A stretch of DNA of 64,000 bases from Pyrus communis (GCF_963583255.1 NC_084816.1:5679100-5743099); one strand, 5' to 3'. Counted from the stretch's first letter, positions 33,684-46,557 are shown. Translations and numbers: made by a program. The notes: a model not told the origin generated them from the sequence alone.

Positions 33684-34545
33684 ACTAGTTTTCATGCACG
33701 CGTTTATGCGTGTGCAAAAGACATTTTTTGAATCACAACATGCTACGCGCTATTTATACGTTTTAAATGTATTTATATGCATGAATTGCTTCCATAATTT
33801 TTTTTAATGACAAAAAGAAAGTCAAATATTTGAACTAAATGAATAATATTAGACAATGCTAGAAGAAACCCCTTATAAACCAATCAAAGCAGTTGAGTCC
33901 ACATAATAAAAACAACCTTTCAATTTCCATCTACATTCTATTGATTTTACATTAAGATTAGATCGAAAAAATAATATTTAATAAACAACTGATTGAATTA
34001 CATTATTGCTAGCCCATTATGAGGCTAAGCCTATCTCCTCCCCTTAGTGTAGATAACATCGTTTGTTACCAAAAAAATGATCATTTGACAACTAATTGAA
34101 TCACATTATTATGCCCATGTGAAAGACATTTTTAATAACTGGCACTATGTGCCTCTTAAGTGCTTAAAAATAGAGAAATAATATTTAATAAACAATCGTG
34201 TGCAAAAGACAAATTTTAAATCATAGTGCTGTGCACGACTTACACATTTTAAATGTATTTATATGCGTGAATTGCTTCAGTATTTTTTCATTTCATAATT
34301 TTTTTTTTATCACTAGCGCTACGCGCTTCTTAAGATGTTTTGAACACAACCTTCATGATTTTCCTTTCTCCTTCACGTGGGCACCATCAAGTCTCACTCA
34401 TCCTTTCATTTTTTTTAATTCTTTTCTCTCTTCCTACTTATATTTATATTATATTTTTATGATGACAAAATTACCAAATTACCCCTGCATTATTTGATGC
34501 ATTATTTTGGACTGCTTTTGAACTTTTTTGTTTTGGGGGCATTTC
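33684..34545 (+). repeat. long dispersed repeat, copy 2
   Basis: It starts ACTAGTTTTCATGCACGCGT and ends near GCATTATTTTGGACTGCTTT, parallel to 19371-20390. It shares the blocks CATGCTACGCGC, AATGTATTTATATGC, and the SINE-type tail GCTAGCCCATTATGAGGCTA with TAGTGTAGATAACATCGTTT. It lies about 350 bp downstream of the ZIP stop codon. It is non-coding. Confidence 0.65.
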
Positions 34546-36040
34546 ACTTGCAGGTACAAGCAAGCATTCACTTCCAATTCTACAACAATTTGGTCTCCAT
34601 AGCTGAGTTGTTATTCACTGTATTATACAAGTGATATCTTAAAGTAAATTCATCTAAACTATGAGAAGTGGAATTCAAAATCGAGTTCAGAAGGGGGCCA
34701 GAAACATACTAGTATAGCCAACCTAACTAAACCCAGTAAGTTTTCCCTAGTATTTTAAGTTGATAAAATTAGAATTGTGGACTAGCTAGTGGGGCTTTAC
34801 AAAATTACAATAATGTTTAAATATAGTAGCTTTCAATACATTAATTTTGCTTAATGTACTCCAGTTTTAGAGCAGCCTATAAGGAGTTTAGTCGGCGCAT
34901 CAACAAATTAAGGAGTAGGGTGAAAATCCAATAACTTTTGTTCTAGAAGAAAATAGTTTTTCAAATTATCTTTTCTTGGTAGTTTATTTTAAAGTTTAAG
35001 CTATTGTTAAGAGTTTGGTTATATGGGGCAAGCACAATTAAACCAACCAAGACTAACCTAATTCTAACGAAACTGTGATCATTTTTCTTCTTGTTGCTTG
35101 AAAGATTGGTGGCGGATCAAATGTCGTCTTCTTTTGGAGTCCTTGATATTAATTTCAGTTCGGATGGCAGGAAGGCCAACCGCAAGTGAGTCTTCATGAA
35201 ATTGATCAACATGATTGGACGTAAAAATTCATGACTTAAATTGTAATATTTCTAAGGCAAATAAGATTAATCATATGTAGGATGCTGTAACCGCCTCTGG
35301 CTTTTTCTTGGTCACCAACAACTAGTTTGATTTGCAAACTCATATACTTCTACAAATTTACTACACAATTAATGAATCTTGTGGTTTATTAGTCTGGAAA
35401 TGAAACACTTTCACCTCTTATGATCAGTGTGTATATAGACATGTAAAAATCAACATGTTACCCTTTTGTGTTTTAATGAAAAATGTAAAAGAATTAGGCA
35501 AAATTAATTCTTGGTCGATGGTCGATCGTGTGTAAGAAACAAACAGAAAGAATAAGAGCCAATTCCACCTAACACCTTCGTTAGTCCCCATCCACCAAAT
35601 TTTCTTAATAAGAAAAAGAAAAGAAAAAAGACTGGATACAAATAGGGTAACTAGGCAAAAACCCGCACAACAAACAAATCAACGAACCAGGCCCAAAATA
35701 AAATAAAATAATAATAAATCAAGTAACGCAGTAAGTGGGACATCTTACTGTTTACTTTCTCCAATATCTGCCCATTTATACTTGGAAAGGGATTCTTTTG
35801 GGATCTGTTCCTTCTAATTCTATAATTTCGAAGATTCCAATATTGAAATTTGATCCAATGAATATAAATAGAGATCTACTCTAAAAATTATAATAATTTT
35901 AACTGTTGAATCAAATTTCAATGGTCCGGATCTCCGAACTTAATGGATTAGGAGAAAGTGAATCTTTCCTTCTTGTCCAATCATTTCATAAAAAAACATA
36001 GATTAGTGATATATGTAGAGATAGAGAATATATGTCTACA
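34546..36040. other. intergenic, one possible foldback element
   Basis: No gene is recognised. At 35786-35968 the sequence is roughly palindromic (AAATTTGATCCAATGAATAT against TTGAATCAAATTTCAAT, with GGATTCTTTTGGGATC at one end). It may be a degenerate Mutator-like MITE, but I found no target-site duplication. Confidence 0.45.
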
Positions 36041-36510
36041 ACAATAACAATCAAATTTTATTCTACTAATTGGGATCGTCTATAGGAATTTTAGAACACC
36101 ACTACGCTCGATTTTGTTCCAATATCTTCCTTTAGTTCCAAGTACTTCATATATGTTCTTTAGTCTATTTCAAAGTCTTCCTAAGTATTCCTTTACCCCT
36201 TTTGCCTTAAGCCTCCGTCTCATAGTCGTATTTTCTAACCGGAGCATTTATAGGTTTTCGGTTCTCATGTCCAAACCATCTTAACAGATTTTCTCTCATC
36301 TTATCTTTAATTGCAACCACTCTTATTTTACTTCGGATAACCTCGTTCTTAATCATATCATTTCTCGTGTGCCCACACATCCAACGAAGTATTCTCATCT
36401 CTAATACACTCATCTTTTTTTCACGTGTTGCTTTTTGATCGTCCAACATTCTGTGCCATAAAACATCGTTTGCCTTATTATTGTCCTATAAAATTTTCCA
36501 AAATAACAAA
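36041..36510 (-). pseudogene. non-LTR retrotransposon fragment, reverse transcriptase C-terminus
   Basis: On the minus strand, KFYRTIIRQTMFYGTECWTI (near 36495-36436) continues after a frame shift into EMRILRWMCGHTRNDMI and KMRENLLRWFGHENRKP. These are the hallmark C-terminal blocks of RTE-like LINE reverse transcriptases common in plant genomes. Further degenerate codons continue to about 36041. Several stops and at least one shift make it non-functional. Confidence 0.75.
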
Positions 36511-36916
36511 AACATTCACTCTTTGACACCTTCATTCTTAAGAAATTAAAATTAGGATAGTGTGTGGTTATATTTCTGTATAAAAAAGATACTAAGCCAC
36601 ACCTACCACACTTGTAAATACATAATTAATGGCTTTTGGAGAAGCTAGGCATGAACCAAACGACTTCTGTGAAAAGCAGGGAAAAGAATCTATTAGCTTC
36701 TATTGAGGATAATGATGGACAAAATCTGGTGATGAGTAACAATAATAGGACTAAGAGGTCAGACAGATGATAAGTGATTCTTCTGGCACAAATAAGAAAA
36801 TATAAATTACTTGGATGATACTCTACAGCGGTAATTAGCAATTAGATGGGTCCAAAATTCCAACAAATTCAGTTGGTAAATTCTCTCTTCATTGTCAAAA
36901 CCTGTAACTTCCTATT

Positions 36917-36955
36917 ACCTAATGGACCAAACACACCTTTTCATTTGTATATAAA
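36917..36955 (+). promoter_or_regulatory. laccase promoter: paired SMRE/AC-type motifs and TATA box
   Basis: Two sites fit the secondary-wall MYB element ACCWAMY: ACCTAAT (36917-36923) and ACCAAAC (36926-36932). A TATA box, TATATAAA, lies at 36948-36955, 48 bp before the start codon. MYB46/MYB83-type factors bind such elements in lignin genes, which fits a laccase. Binding is inferred from the motif only. Confidence 0.5.
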
Positions 36956-37002
36956 CAAATCTCACAGGCCAAGCTTCTTAGACCACTGCAAAGCTAGCTC
37001 AA

Positions 37003-39641
37003 ATGGCGTCTTCTATTCCTTTTTCACCAACATTTCTAGTGGCTTTTCTTCTTGCTCTTATCTCTCTCTTGGCCTCTCCTAAGTTTGCCATTGCTGCAGC
37101 TGGCAGTGTTACAAGGCATTACAAATTCGATGTACGTATGATAAATGCATAGACTGTGAATTCAAATTATTGCTTGATTAGGTTTTTTTTTGACAAAATA
37201 TGTAGTCCTGATACATAGTCTGACATCAAAATTGTTGCGGCTTATAAGTAAATAATATACCATGCTCTAAATGTAATTATAACATTCTAATTTTTGTGCA
37301 GATAAAGTTGAAAAATGTGACTAGGCTGTGCACCACAAAGAGCATTGTGACAGTGAATGGCAAGTTCCCTGGACCTCGAATTATTGCCAGAGAAGGAGAC
37401 AGGGTTTTGGTTAACGTGGTCAATCATGTTCCAAACAACATGACCATCCATTGGTACGAAACAACTTATAATTAATCAATTCTTACTCAATTAAAATCAA
37501 CTATTGTTTTCTTCATTTTTTTACTTTTTATTTGTGGATTAATGAAAATATGAACACAGGCATGGCATTAGACAATTGCAGAATGGATGGGCAGATGGGC
37601 CATCATATATCACTCAGTGCCCTATTCAAACAAACCAGAGTTATGTGTACAACTTCACCATCATTGGCCAAAGGGGAACTCTCTTCTGGCATGCTCACAT
37701 CTCATGGCTAAGAGCTACTGTCTATGGACCCCTCATCATCCTCCCTAAGCGCCATGCTCCGTACCCTTTCCCCAAACCCCACAAAGAAGTTCCCATCATT
37801 TTTGGTAATTAACTAAACTTACCAAATTATAGAGAATCATTAATTAAACAAGCATTTCTCAGATATTGTAGATTTTAGGGTAACATATTATGTGGTGAAA
37901 CTGTAAAGCTGTCATTACACATTAAATCAAGAATCCATTTCTTAATAGTTCAAATTTAACAGTCTGACAACATAATGTACTAAACTGAAATTATAACATA
38001 GCAGGTAACTTTTATGCATATACAACAACTAACATGCTAAACTTTTCATATATGTTTCACTACAGGTGAGTGGTGGAATGTTGACACAGAGGCTGTAATT
38101 AGCCAGGCTTTACAAACCGGAAATGGTCCAAATGTCTCCAATGCCTATACGATTAACGGACTTCCAGGGCCATTGTACAATTGTTCCAAAAAGGGTACAT
38201 ACACATCGATCATGTGAACATTCTTTTTTTTTTCCATGAAACATATATAATATTGTCACAAAAAGTTTAGTTATAATTTCTCTTTATTTTTGTATTTTTT
38301 TTTCAGACACTTTCAGTCTAAAGGTGAAGCCTGGAAAGACATACCTCTTGCGATTGATCAACGCTGCAGTCAATGATGAACTGTTTTTCAGCATAGCAAA
38401 CCACAGCCTAACAGTAGTTGAAGCAGATGCTGTGTATGTCAAACCCTTCACGACCAATATTTTATTCATTACACCAGGGCAAACCACAAACGTGCTTCTC
38501 AAGGCAAAACCTCAATACCCTAATGCCACTTTCCTCATGTTAGCCAGACCCTACTTTACAGGCAGGGGTACTTTTGACAATTCAACTGTTGCTGGAATTC
38601 TCGAGTACAAAGAACACTCAAATTCTTCTTCCTCCACATCACTGAAAAGCCCACTTTTTAGGCCAATCCTTCCCCAAATCAATGCTACTTCTTTTGTTGC
38701 AAATTTTACTAGTAAATTCAGGAGTTTGGCCAGTTCTAAATTTCCAGCCAATGTGCCCAGAACTGTCGAAAAACGCTTCTTTTTCACAGTAGGGCTTGGA
38801 ACCAACCCATGCCCTAAAAACCAAACATGCCAAGGCCCTACCAACACCACCAAATTTTCAGCTTCTATTAACAACAACTCATTTGTTCTTCCTTCAGTAG
38901 CGCTGCTTCAATCTCATTTCTTTGCTCAATCCAACAGTGTTTACACCACCGATTTCCCTACTATTCCTCCCAAGCCGTTCAATTATACAGGCACTCCACC
39001 TAACAACACCAATGTGAGTAATGGGACAAAGGTGGTGGTGTTGAAGTTCAATACTAGTGTGGAATTGGTGTTGCAGGGCACCAGCATTTTGGGTGCTGAG
39101 AGTCACCCTCTTCACCTTCATGGCTTCAACTTTTTTGTTGTTGGACAAGGTTTTGGAAACTTTGACCCTAACAAAGACCCGCCTAACTTCAACCTTGTGG
39201 ATCCTGTTGAAAGGAACACCTACGGAGTTCCAGCCAGGGGTTGGGCGGCTATCCGATTTCTCGCAGACAACCCAGGTAATCTTTTGTTTGTTTCGAACAC
39301 ATGTGTCACACCCTAACTTGGACTGATGTGTGAATTCACATATGTCTTAAAATGGGGCGTGACAAAAAACTTAATTTCAGCATGCGATATAATTAGTAAA
39401 GCGTCATATTTATTTGTGGGAAAAAAAAAAAAAAGAACTATTGTTGGAGAAGTGATCGGCTGGCACAATGTACTAAAACAGTTTTTGCTTTTGTATGACT
39501 GAAATTGCAGGCGTTTGGCTCATGCATTGCCACTTTGATGTCCATTTGAGCTGGGGGCTGAGGATGGCTTGGGTAGTCCAAGATGGGAAGCTTCCTAATC
39601 AAAAGCTGCCTCCTCCACCGTCCGATCTCCCAAAGTGTTGA
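37003..39641 (+). CDS. laccase (LAC17-like multicopper oxidase), six exons
   Basis: Laccases oxidise monolignols in the cell wall. Exons are 37003-37131, 37302-37453, 37560-37804, 38066-38194, 38307-39275 and 39511-39641, all with GT-AG borders. The 152, 245 and 129-bp exons 2-4 match the usual plant laccase pattern. The product is 584 residues. A signal peptide (about 31 residues, hydrophobic [14 protein letters not shown]) is followed by three cupredoxin domains. All four copper-ligand motifs are present: IHWHG (split across exons 2 and 3), [15 protein letters not shown], and [17 protein letters not shown], with a Leu at the type-1 axial position. Many N-glycosylation sites (NXT/S) are present. 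The end is DLPKC, as in LAC4/LAC17 types. A near-match miR397 site lies in exon 5. The gene looks intact. A lignin role is inferred from the family. Confidence 0.95.
38356..38376 (+). promoter_or_regulatory. candidate miR397 target site in the laccase exon 5
   Basis: The 21 bases over the codons for LINAAVND match the complement of miR397a as I recall it at 19 of 21 positions. One mismatch is at the miRNA 3' end and one is at miRNA position 8. miR397 is known to cleave several plant laccase mRNAs at this conserved region. The position-8 mismatch could weaken regulation. Confidence 0.55.
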
Positions 39642-41733
39642 CCGTTGACTCTTTTTTGGAGTGACTGAGGCACCTTTACATGTCCTTATTTTTTTTTTGT
39701 AACCTTAAATTTTTGTTTTCACTCTCCCTTAAGAGTAGCCAAGGGCTTGCAACATTGGCACCATCTACTGAAACTAGAAAGGAATTTGTGGAGGTTTTGT
39801 GTTATAGCCGGATTCTCCATGCTATTGTTGAAGAATAAACAATAATGATTCGATCCAGTAATACAATTTGACAATCAAAATTCAAAAATTCTGGTATCTA
39901 ACAATTTAGACAATAATGTTCATGTGTTATATATGTTCGTATGGTAAATAGTTTTGCGGTTCTTTAAATTTGTTGTGAGATCTTGCCCTCTAAGGCTTAA
40001 TTCATGAGTGAAAGCTTGTTTCTCGCGGTTTGGCAAATGCGTTCCAAATATTGTAGAAAACCAAGAAATTGGGAGAGAGTGTCCTCGTATGATAGCCTAT
40101 ATATCTACTCCTTAGTTTCTCCTATAACTGGTTGAATTTTCATACCATGTGAATGTGAATCAAAATCTCAGAAGGAATTGGTGTATAATTGAAAAACCAT
40201 ATTCCTTTCTTTTAGTTTGCACCACATTTATTATCTATATTACTACTGATTTATAAGAGGACTTTATACAAATTTGAATAAATTGTTAGAAAAAGTTTGA
40301 AATAATTGAAGAAGTTGCCTTGTTCATTACCAAATTCTCTGTCAATTTCTCAATCATCTAGGACTGTAAATTGGCTCAAAACAGTTAGAGTTTAGTTTGT
40401 GAAAGAAACAAGTTTTAACTCGACAAGAAACAAACCAACTTGAACATTGGTATGTTTGTTTGGTTTGTAAAGCTCATAATTAAGCAACTTGTGTTTTTTC
40501 ACATGACAACTTGAGTTAGATTCTATGAAAGAAGTTTGTTTGGAACAAAAGATGATGATTAAGATTTAACTTTTGAAGTTATGTCTATTTTTATTTTCTA
40601 TGTTTAGAGACTATCTTCAATTTGAATTTTTTTAAGACAGAGATTGATATCATGTCTCCAATCTTATTTTGTTTCTAAAGAAATTATTACGGCTTGATCA
40701 CCTATCCTCCCACAGAGTTCCAATAATAAGAAAAGAAAAAAAAAATCATTTATATGACAATCTTAAGGTAGCATGCTTGAAATTTTCATGTGATAGTGTT
40801 TGTTTTATACATTCCATCATTAGAAATTATCGAAAAAATATATTGTCAAGTTATGAATTTTCATTACAAGACCGAACCAACTTCTTATACTAAATAGCTC
40901 GAAACAACTTTAATTCCGTATTGAGCTGGAATTTTTTAAGCTCACGAGCACGAATCATATATGAAACAAGTTAAGACAAGCTTAAGAAAACTAGCCAAAC
41001 TTGAATAAGGTGATATTTACTTTTATTGGACTCATTACTGCCTTAACAACACGTGATATGACGCAATTACAAAACACTTTGAGATTAGTGTATGGAAATA
41101 CATGGGATACAAGCCACACTCCTAGATTAAATCAAACAAAGTACTTCTAAAGAGAATTTTTACTCAGTTTTTATCATCAAAGCAAGAAAAGGTGTGGCTT
41201 GCATTTCCAAGGAAGATAGGAGAGTTACCTCTATGTCTTATTATATTGGCTGCTCACCAACAGTCAAAGGGAATCTTTCTCTTTAAAAATTTAAAATAAA
41301 ATAAAATGATGCAAAACAGAAATATTACCAAATTCAAATTAAAAACAAAACTAAATTATGGATGTTGGCCTTCATGAGATTTGATTGCAATTTCGTGATC
41401 ATGGTACAATTGTAGAACTTGAACACTGGACATGTATTCGATAATATGATAATTTATTGCAATGTACATACAGAAGCACTTGTAACTCATCTTAATTGTA
41501 ATTACAAAGGACAATTCTCTAACAAAAACGAAAATAGAAAAATTATAAATAAATAAATAAAACACTACAGAATTTGTGTGTTGCCGATCTCCTCTTGACC
41601 GGATGGGAGAAAATTTGATACATATATATGAGTTTGAAATTACAAACCCGACCCATCTCACAGGAAGGTGATATATGAAGAAAAATAAGTACATATGGAG
41701 CTTAATTTCAAGCATTAACATAATTAAAAATTA
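39642..41733. other. intergenic between the laccase and DVL genes
   Basis: The first few hundred bases probably include the laccase 3' UTR. No further gene is recognised. The open frames at 40669-40893 and 41356-41721 have no family motif. The latter may overlap the 3' UTR of the minus-strand DVL gene. Confidence 0.55.
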
Positions 41734-42033
41734 TTAATCACCATGCTTGCGCCAACAAACAAGCATAGCAACACATCTTCTCATGATGTAGAATCTAGCC
41801 TTCTGTTCCTTGGCAACACTACTACACTTGCTGCCGATGGAAGAGTTCTTTTGTGAGAAGCTTCTTGGAAGAGGAGACTTGGAGCTAGAGGCATTGTTTT
41901 TTTGTGAATAGCTTCTCAGCAAGGAAGATGTGCTTCTGGTTGAAGAACTTCTTGTGAAGGAAAACTTGGAAGAAGAACTTGATGATGAAGTGCCTTCGTG
42001 CTTGTTCTTTGGTAGCTTCCACTTCTCATCCAT
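41734..42033 (-). CDS. DVL/ROTUNDIFOLIA-like small peptide
   Basis: DVL/RTFL peptides restrict cell proliferation and shape plant organs, acting at the plasma membrane. This intronless gene encodes 99 residues. The N-terminal two thirds are Ser/Lys-rich and variable, with two similar blocks (LLRSYSQKN and LPRSFSQKN). The C-terminus carries the conserved RTF domain, KEQKARFYIMRRCVAMLVCW, followed by RKHGD. The start codon at 42033 gives MDEKWKL, a typical opening for the family. On the minus strand a CT-rich leader and a TATATAA box lie upstream. It looks functional. The family is hard to find by length-based annotation because it is so short. Confidence 0.93.
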   Translation of the reverse strand: MDEKWKLPKNKHEGTSSSSSSSKFSFTRSSSTRSTSSLLRSYSQKNNASSSKSPLPRSFSQKNSSIGSKCSSVAKEQKARFYIMRRCVAMLVCWRKHGD

Positions 42034-42187
42034 AATGTGTACGTTTAATGCTCAAATTTTCTTGAGGTTGATCTCTTTGATCTCTTCTGGCTTCTGGCAG
42101 CTGGTACTCAACTTGTTTGCTTTATGTCAATGTATGTGTTGAGAGAGAGAGAGAGATGCGAGTGCGGTAAGTGGGGTATTGGTGTTA

Positions 42188-42194
42188 TTATATA
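42188..42194 (-). promoter_or_regulatory. TATA box of the DVL-like gene
   Basis: TATATAA on the minus strand lies 155 bp upstream of the start codon. A CT-rich leader (GAGAGAGA on the plus strand at about 42141-42155) lies between them. Confidence 0.5.
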
Positions 42195-43027
42195 GGGTAT
42201 AACGTTGCAGGGAGTGTGTTGGCAGATGGTAACATGGTAGTGTTGTTTTGTGGGTGCATGCGTATAGTGATCACATTACAAACCACATATCTTATACAAT
42301 TAGAACTTCATGGAGGATTTACTTTTCTAAAAACGGCAATACGACTCAAAGAAATTTTCACAACAATAACAATTCGTAACATTTTTATTTATTGAATGAT
42401 ACCACATACCAAGATTTGAAAGTGTTTAACTGTTTAAATATAAATGAGATTTAAAATGAACTCGAATATAAATCTATTAGCTAGTTTCGTGTGAATTAGG
42501 ATTCAAAATCAAAGATTTGCTTGAATGTTTTCAATTATTGTATTTAAAGAACATGTGATAGATGAGGTAGCGTGATGTGTAAGAATGTAAAAAAAAAAAA
42601 AAATCCCACAATCATTATCATCGTAAAATTTTAACTTCTTCCAGCTCTTAAATGTTCGTATAATAAATTTTATTGGTGGATCATGGGAATGATCATTTTC
42701 TTGATTAGTGTCAGATGGCTCTATCTCAATAACCTATTGATTGTTTTCTCTGTAGACTCGTGGTCTTTTTCCCATTGCATCACCTCATAATTCTTGAGGA
42801 GGAGATCCTCTTTTATTTTTATTTTTCTTGAGACACTATTATTGTACGGTGCTCCAACATTAAAAATATATTGGGATCACGCACACCACGTAAAGCTCTG
42901 AGCAAGAGATAAAAAATAATGGGAGAGCGGGGACCCTGGTCATTGTACAATTCTTATTTCTGTTTTTCATGTGAATGGTTGTACCAATTTTTTTACGAAA
43001 CAATAAAAAGTGAATACCTGATAAATT
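42195..43027. other. intergenic upstream of the DVL-like gene
   Basis: AT-rich sequence with no recognised gene. Distal promoter elements may be present, but I cannot name any with support. Confidence 0.45.
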
Positions 43028-43180
43028 AAGGATATTGTTATCTACACATTTATTTTTACTTCTCATACATATATACCTCTTAATTTTTGGTCATCGAATC
43101 AAATGAATTGAAGAAATTACTGACTAAACTTATTAAAAGTGTGTGAAAGATACAAATGAATGTGTGAATAACACTATCCT
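43028..43180. mobile_element. MITE with inverted repeats
   Basis: The left end AAGGATATTGTTATCTACAC pairs with the reverse-complemented right end AGGATAGTGTTATTCACACA. Pairing continues for about 40 bp. The flanks share AAATT (43023-43027 and 43181-43185). It has no coding capacity. The superfamily is unclear. Confidence 0.65.
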
Positions 43181-46100
43181 AAATTTATAATCTATGATAA
43201 CGTATTAAATTAATGATTCGCTAAATTTATAAGATAATGCGTTATAAAAAATTCAAATAGGTCCCATGAAATATATAAAATAATAATTTCCTGATTTCTT
43301 TACAACGTTGAGATGAGAAACCATTATTGAATCTGTATGATGTGTTGTTTTACTATGACTTCTGTTTATTTAAATAGAGTTTTTGCTCTTTTTTTTTTTT
43401 GTCAAACAGAGTTTTTTCTTGGTTGAGTGTTCATAAAATTGAATAATGTAATCCATTGAACAGTGTACAATCTTGAGAAAAATAATTAGATTCATGAATT
43501 TACTTGATTAAACAAATACATAGAATTATTAGTTTGTAAAACGTGAAACTAAATACAATATACAACATTTAAGAAAATAAAGAATACCTTTATAAATTAA
43601 TAAGTTATTAATTAATCGATCGATTATTTAACATTCGCTAAATTAATAGATTTTCTTTGATCCGAACACTATTAATTTATAGAGGTTTAACTGTATGTGT
43701 ACATCGATTTTGAAAATTCAAATGATTTCTTTTTACTATTTTCATTATGTTACGAGAGATTTTTCATTATCCTTTATGGTACACCATGTGTCATTATACA
43801 AGTAGAGGAAAACTTGAAAATAAAGTTTTTCTTCAATTATATAATGATATATTTTGTACCACTATGTGTTCCATGCACCCTAAAAAATTCCTTACACTGT
43901 CTTACTTTCCTACTGGGACCTCAGAAGTACTTGCACCTTGTTACCAAAGTACCGAGTAACATTGGGTAAAATAAATCAGATAAAAGCTATGGAGAAGTAT
44001 TCTTGGATTTTTTTACTGTTTAAACGGTGCAAATAATCTTTTGTCCATGCATGTGCTTAAACTTTCTACCGTTTTACCCATGCATGCTTCATGACTTCAT
44101 GTTCATGGCTGACAACTGGTTGCAAATTAAACACAATCTTTTATCCCTCCTATTCTTCTTCTCTCCGATCAGCTTTCTGTTCGGTTTTTTTTTAATTTGT
44201 TTTAGGCTGTGAAAAGGAAGAGCATGAAGCTAGGGCACTAATTATCTAATTAATTTTAAGATACCTTCTATGTAATTTCAAAACTTTGTACTAAGATAAT
44301 CTTAATGGTCTAACTAAGTAACTATACTAGTGCTTATATATATACATGGGGAATACACATATAATAAGTGTAGCATATGCGAGTTTATATAATGTGTAAG
44401 TATATAAGATGTTCGGATTCTCATGCACATGCACGGTGCACCAATTTGGATCAACATTCAGAGAGTTTGGAAATCTCTTGAGCAACATTTTAACTAATTT
44501 GAAGTAAAAATTAGTTAAAATACTCAATATTGTGTCGTTGGTGTTGATCCCTGCATGTGCATGATGAAATTGATTTATGTTATACGCTTCTTAAGATTAA
44601 TTGTTAGTTTGTTACACTCTCTCCTAATAAATTTATTTAACCAGCAAGAAGCATGACATTAGAAAGGAAAAGAAATTTGGAACCCTATCTGATCAGATTT
44701 GACCATTTCATAACTTCTAGTAGGGTTTCTTATTCTTCTTCTGGTGAAGAAAAATGTTTTCTTAGCAAACAAGTTAGATGGTTAAAAGTTAAAACTGTTA
44801 ACGTGAAAGTCGATGTACAAAAGGGCTCGTTTGATATCTCCATTAAATAGAACAAAAAACACAATTTCACATTTGACTAAGAAGGAAACATTACTCTTTC
44901 ACTCAATTACTACAATATATAACCTAAATAATTCAACAAAGAAAGAAAGAGATGGCGGAATCTTGTAATTAGATAAATTCATCGTGTTCTGCCAGAAGAG
45001 ATTTGACTAGTCAAAGGCCTTTTAATCTAATTTTCTAAACTTGTTTCGTTCTTATTTTCTGTACGTTAGTTTTAATTTAATTTGTTGGAAGAAATTAATT
45101 AGATTTAAGTATTTAACAGAATATTTGAGTCCTTGTTATAGGAAAATATTACAATTAAAAAATTTTCTCTGAAGATAAAAATAAAAATAAAACTTATTCC
45201 CATGTGAGTCATTGTTAAAGGAATATTTGACCACAAGCCATGAATCAATTTCAAACTTAATAAAATTAGTAAAAGTACAAATAACGCAAGCAAGTCTTTC
45301 AAGACGTAGGTAAATAAACAGATGCATGTGCTTTCGACACAGGCGGTACCTTGTGGGTCTTTAGTTATTTAAAGATTTCATCGAGGCATAAGTTTCATCG
45401 AGGCATATATATATGTATGTATGTATGTATGTATGAGTGATGATTTAACTTTTAGTTAACCAAGTTTAACCATCTTCTATTTAGAGGTAGGATTTTACAC
45501 TTACTACAGTATTTAGTATTTCGTATTTTGATGAGTTTATGTTAAGCCAAATAGTGAATACAAAGTTTTAATGTATAAGCATGATATCAATGCAGAAAAT
45601 ATTAGCAGAAGATCAGAACCTTTTTTTTTTTAATTTAAATCAATGAATCAAGATCATTAAGTTGCATGAATGATGCTTAATGTCTAAGGAAGAATTGGTG
45701 AAAATTTGATTGGTAAAACAAATTTTGGTGATGGTCAAAATAAAGTCATCGTTGTTGTGGTTGGTGTACAATAGAGCGAGAGAGAGAGAGAGAGAGAGAG
45801 AATATCATAGGGTTTTTCTCGATCTATTTTGTGTTGTATAAAAGGAAAATAATTTTTTTTTTGAAGTTAGAAACATTTCAATAATTAAATAAAACGACGA
45901 ATCTAATCGATTAGGAAAACAGTTTCATTATTACAAATTGAAAAATAAACTTAAAAAAACAGTGTATAAGACTCTGTCTTAGATGAATGTTAATGTTTTG
46001 TTTCGTACATCATACTCTGAAGAGCTAATATTGCGTAGTTTTTCATTTTTAACATATGAAATTAATGTGATTGTTCATCATGTAGCTTAAGAATATGAAC

Positions 46101-46341
46101 ATTTGGGAGTTGGGAGTCCCCACATGCATACATGTGAGAAACACAGAGGGTGCCCAGGAGGAGGTAGCACCATGGAAGGCGTGGACCCTTTAGTACTACA
46201 CTTAAAATCAAAAGAAAACTGGTCAAACGACTCAACACCCCGCTCTTTTCCCCCCTCTATGATTTTGTCTACGCTCCTCTAAATCTGAGACAAAATAAAC
46301 CAGAGTGAACTACTGAAAGAAAACAAAAGGCTTTTCACGTT
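43181..46341. other. intergenic with a family A MITE and microsatellites
   Basis: No gene is recognised. A partial family A MITE lies at 43754-43891. A (GTAT)n run is at about 45413-45435 and a (GA)n run of roughly 11 units at 45778-45801. Short open frames such as 44653-44850 and 45105-45327 are unsupported. Confidence 0.5.
43754..43891. mobile_element. foldback MITE, family A, diverged copy
   Basis: The left end GAGAGATTTTTCATTAT leads into GGTACACCATGTGTCATTAT. The right end, reverse-complemented, begins AGGAATTTTTTAGGGTGCAT and continues GGAACACATAGTGGTAC. The pattern is that of 4679-4849, with a more diverged centre. Confidence 0.55.
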
Positions 46342-46381
46342 TGACGGGGCTCAAACCCGCATCTTCCGCCTTGACAGGGCG
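46342..46381 (-). pseudogene. plastid-type tRNA-Asp (GUC) fragment
   Basis: On the minus strand, CGCCCTGTCAAGGCGG forms the anticodon stem-loop with GTC, followed by GATGCGGGTTTGAGCCCCGT, the variable and T-arm part. This agrees with the chloroplast trnD-GUC, as I recall it, at about 38 of 40 positions. The 5' half of the tRNA is missing, so it cannot fold as a tRNA. It is best read as a small plastid insertion in the nuclear genome. Confidence 0.75.
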
Positions 46382-46557
46382 TTTGAAATCCGCCTCTTTA
46401 TTTTGTGTTGTAATATTCTTTGAGGGTTGATTATAGTATTATGGTGCCCTGTTGTTTAAGCATGTATCTCGATCAGAGATATGCATTGACATAAGATACT
46501 GTGTTTTAGGCAAATGCTACACTTTTTTTTTTTTTTTTTTTTTAAGAATTTTGGCAA

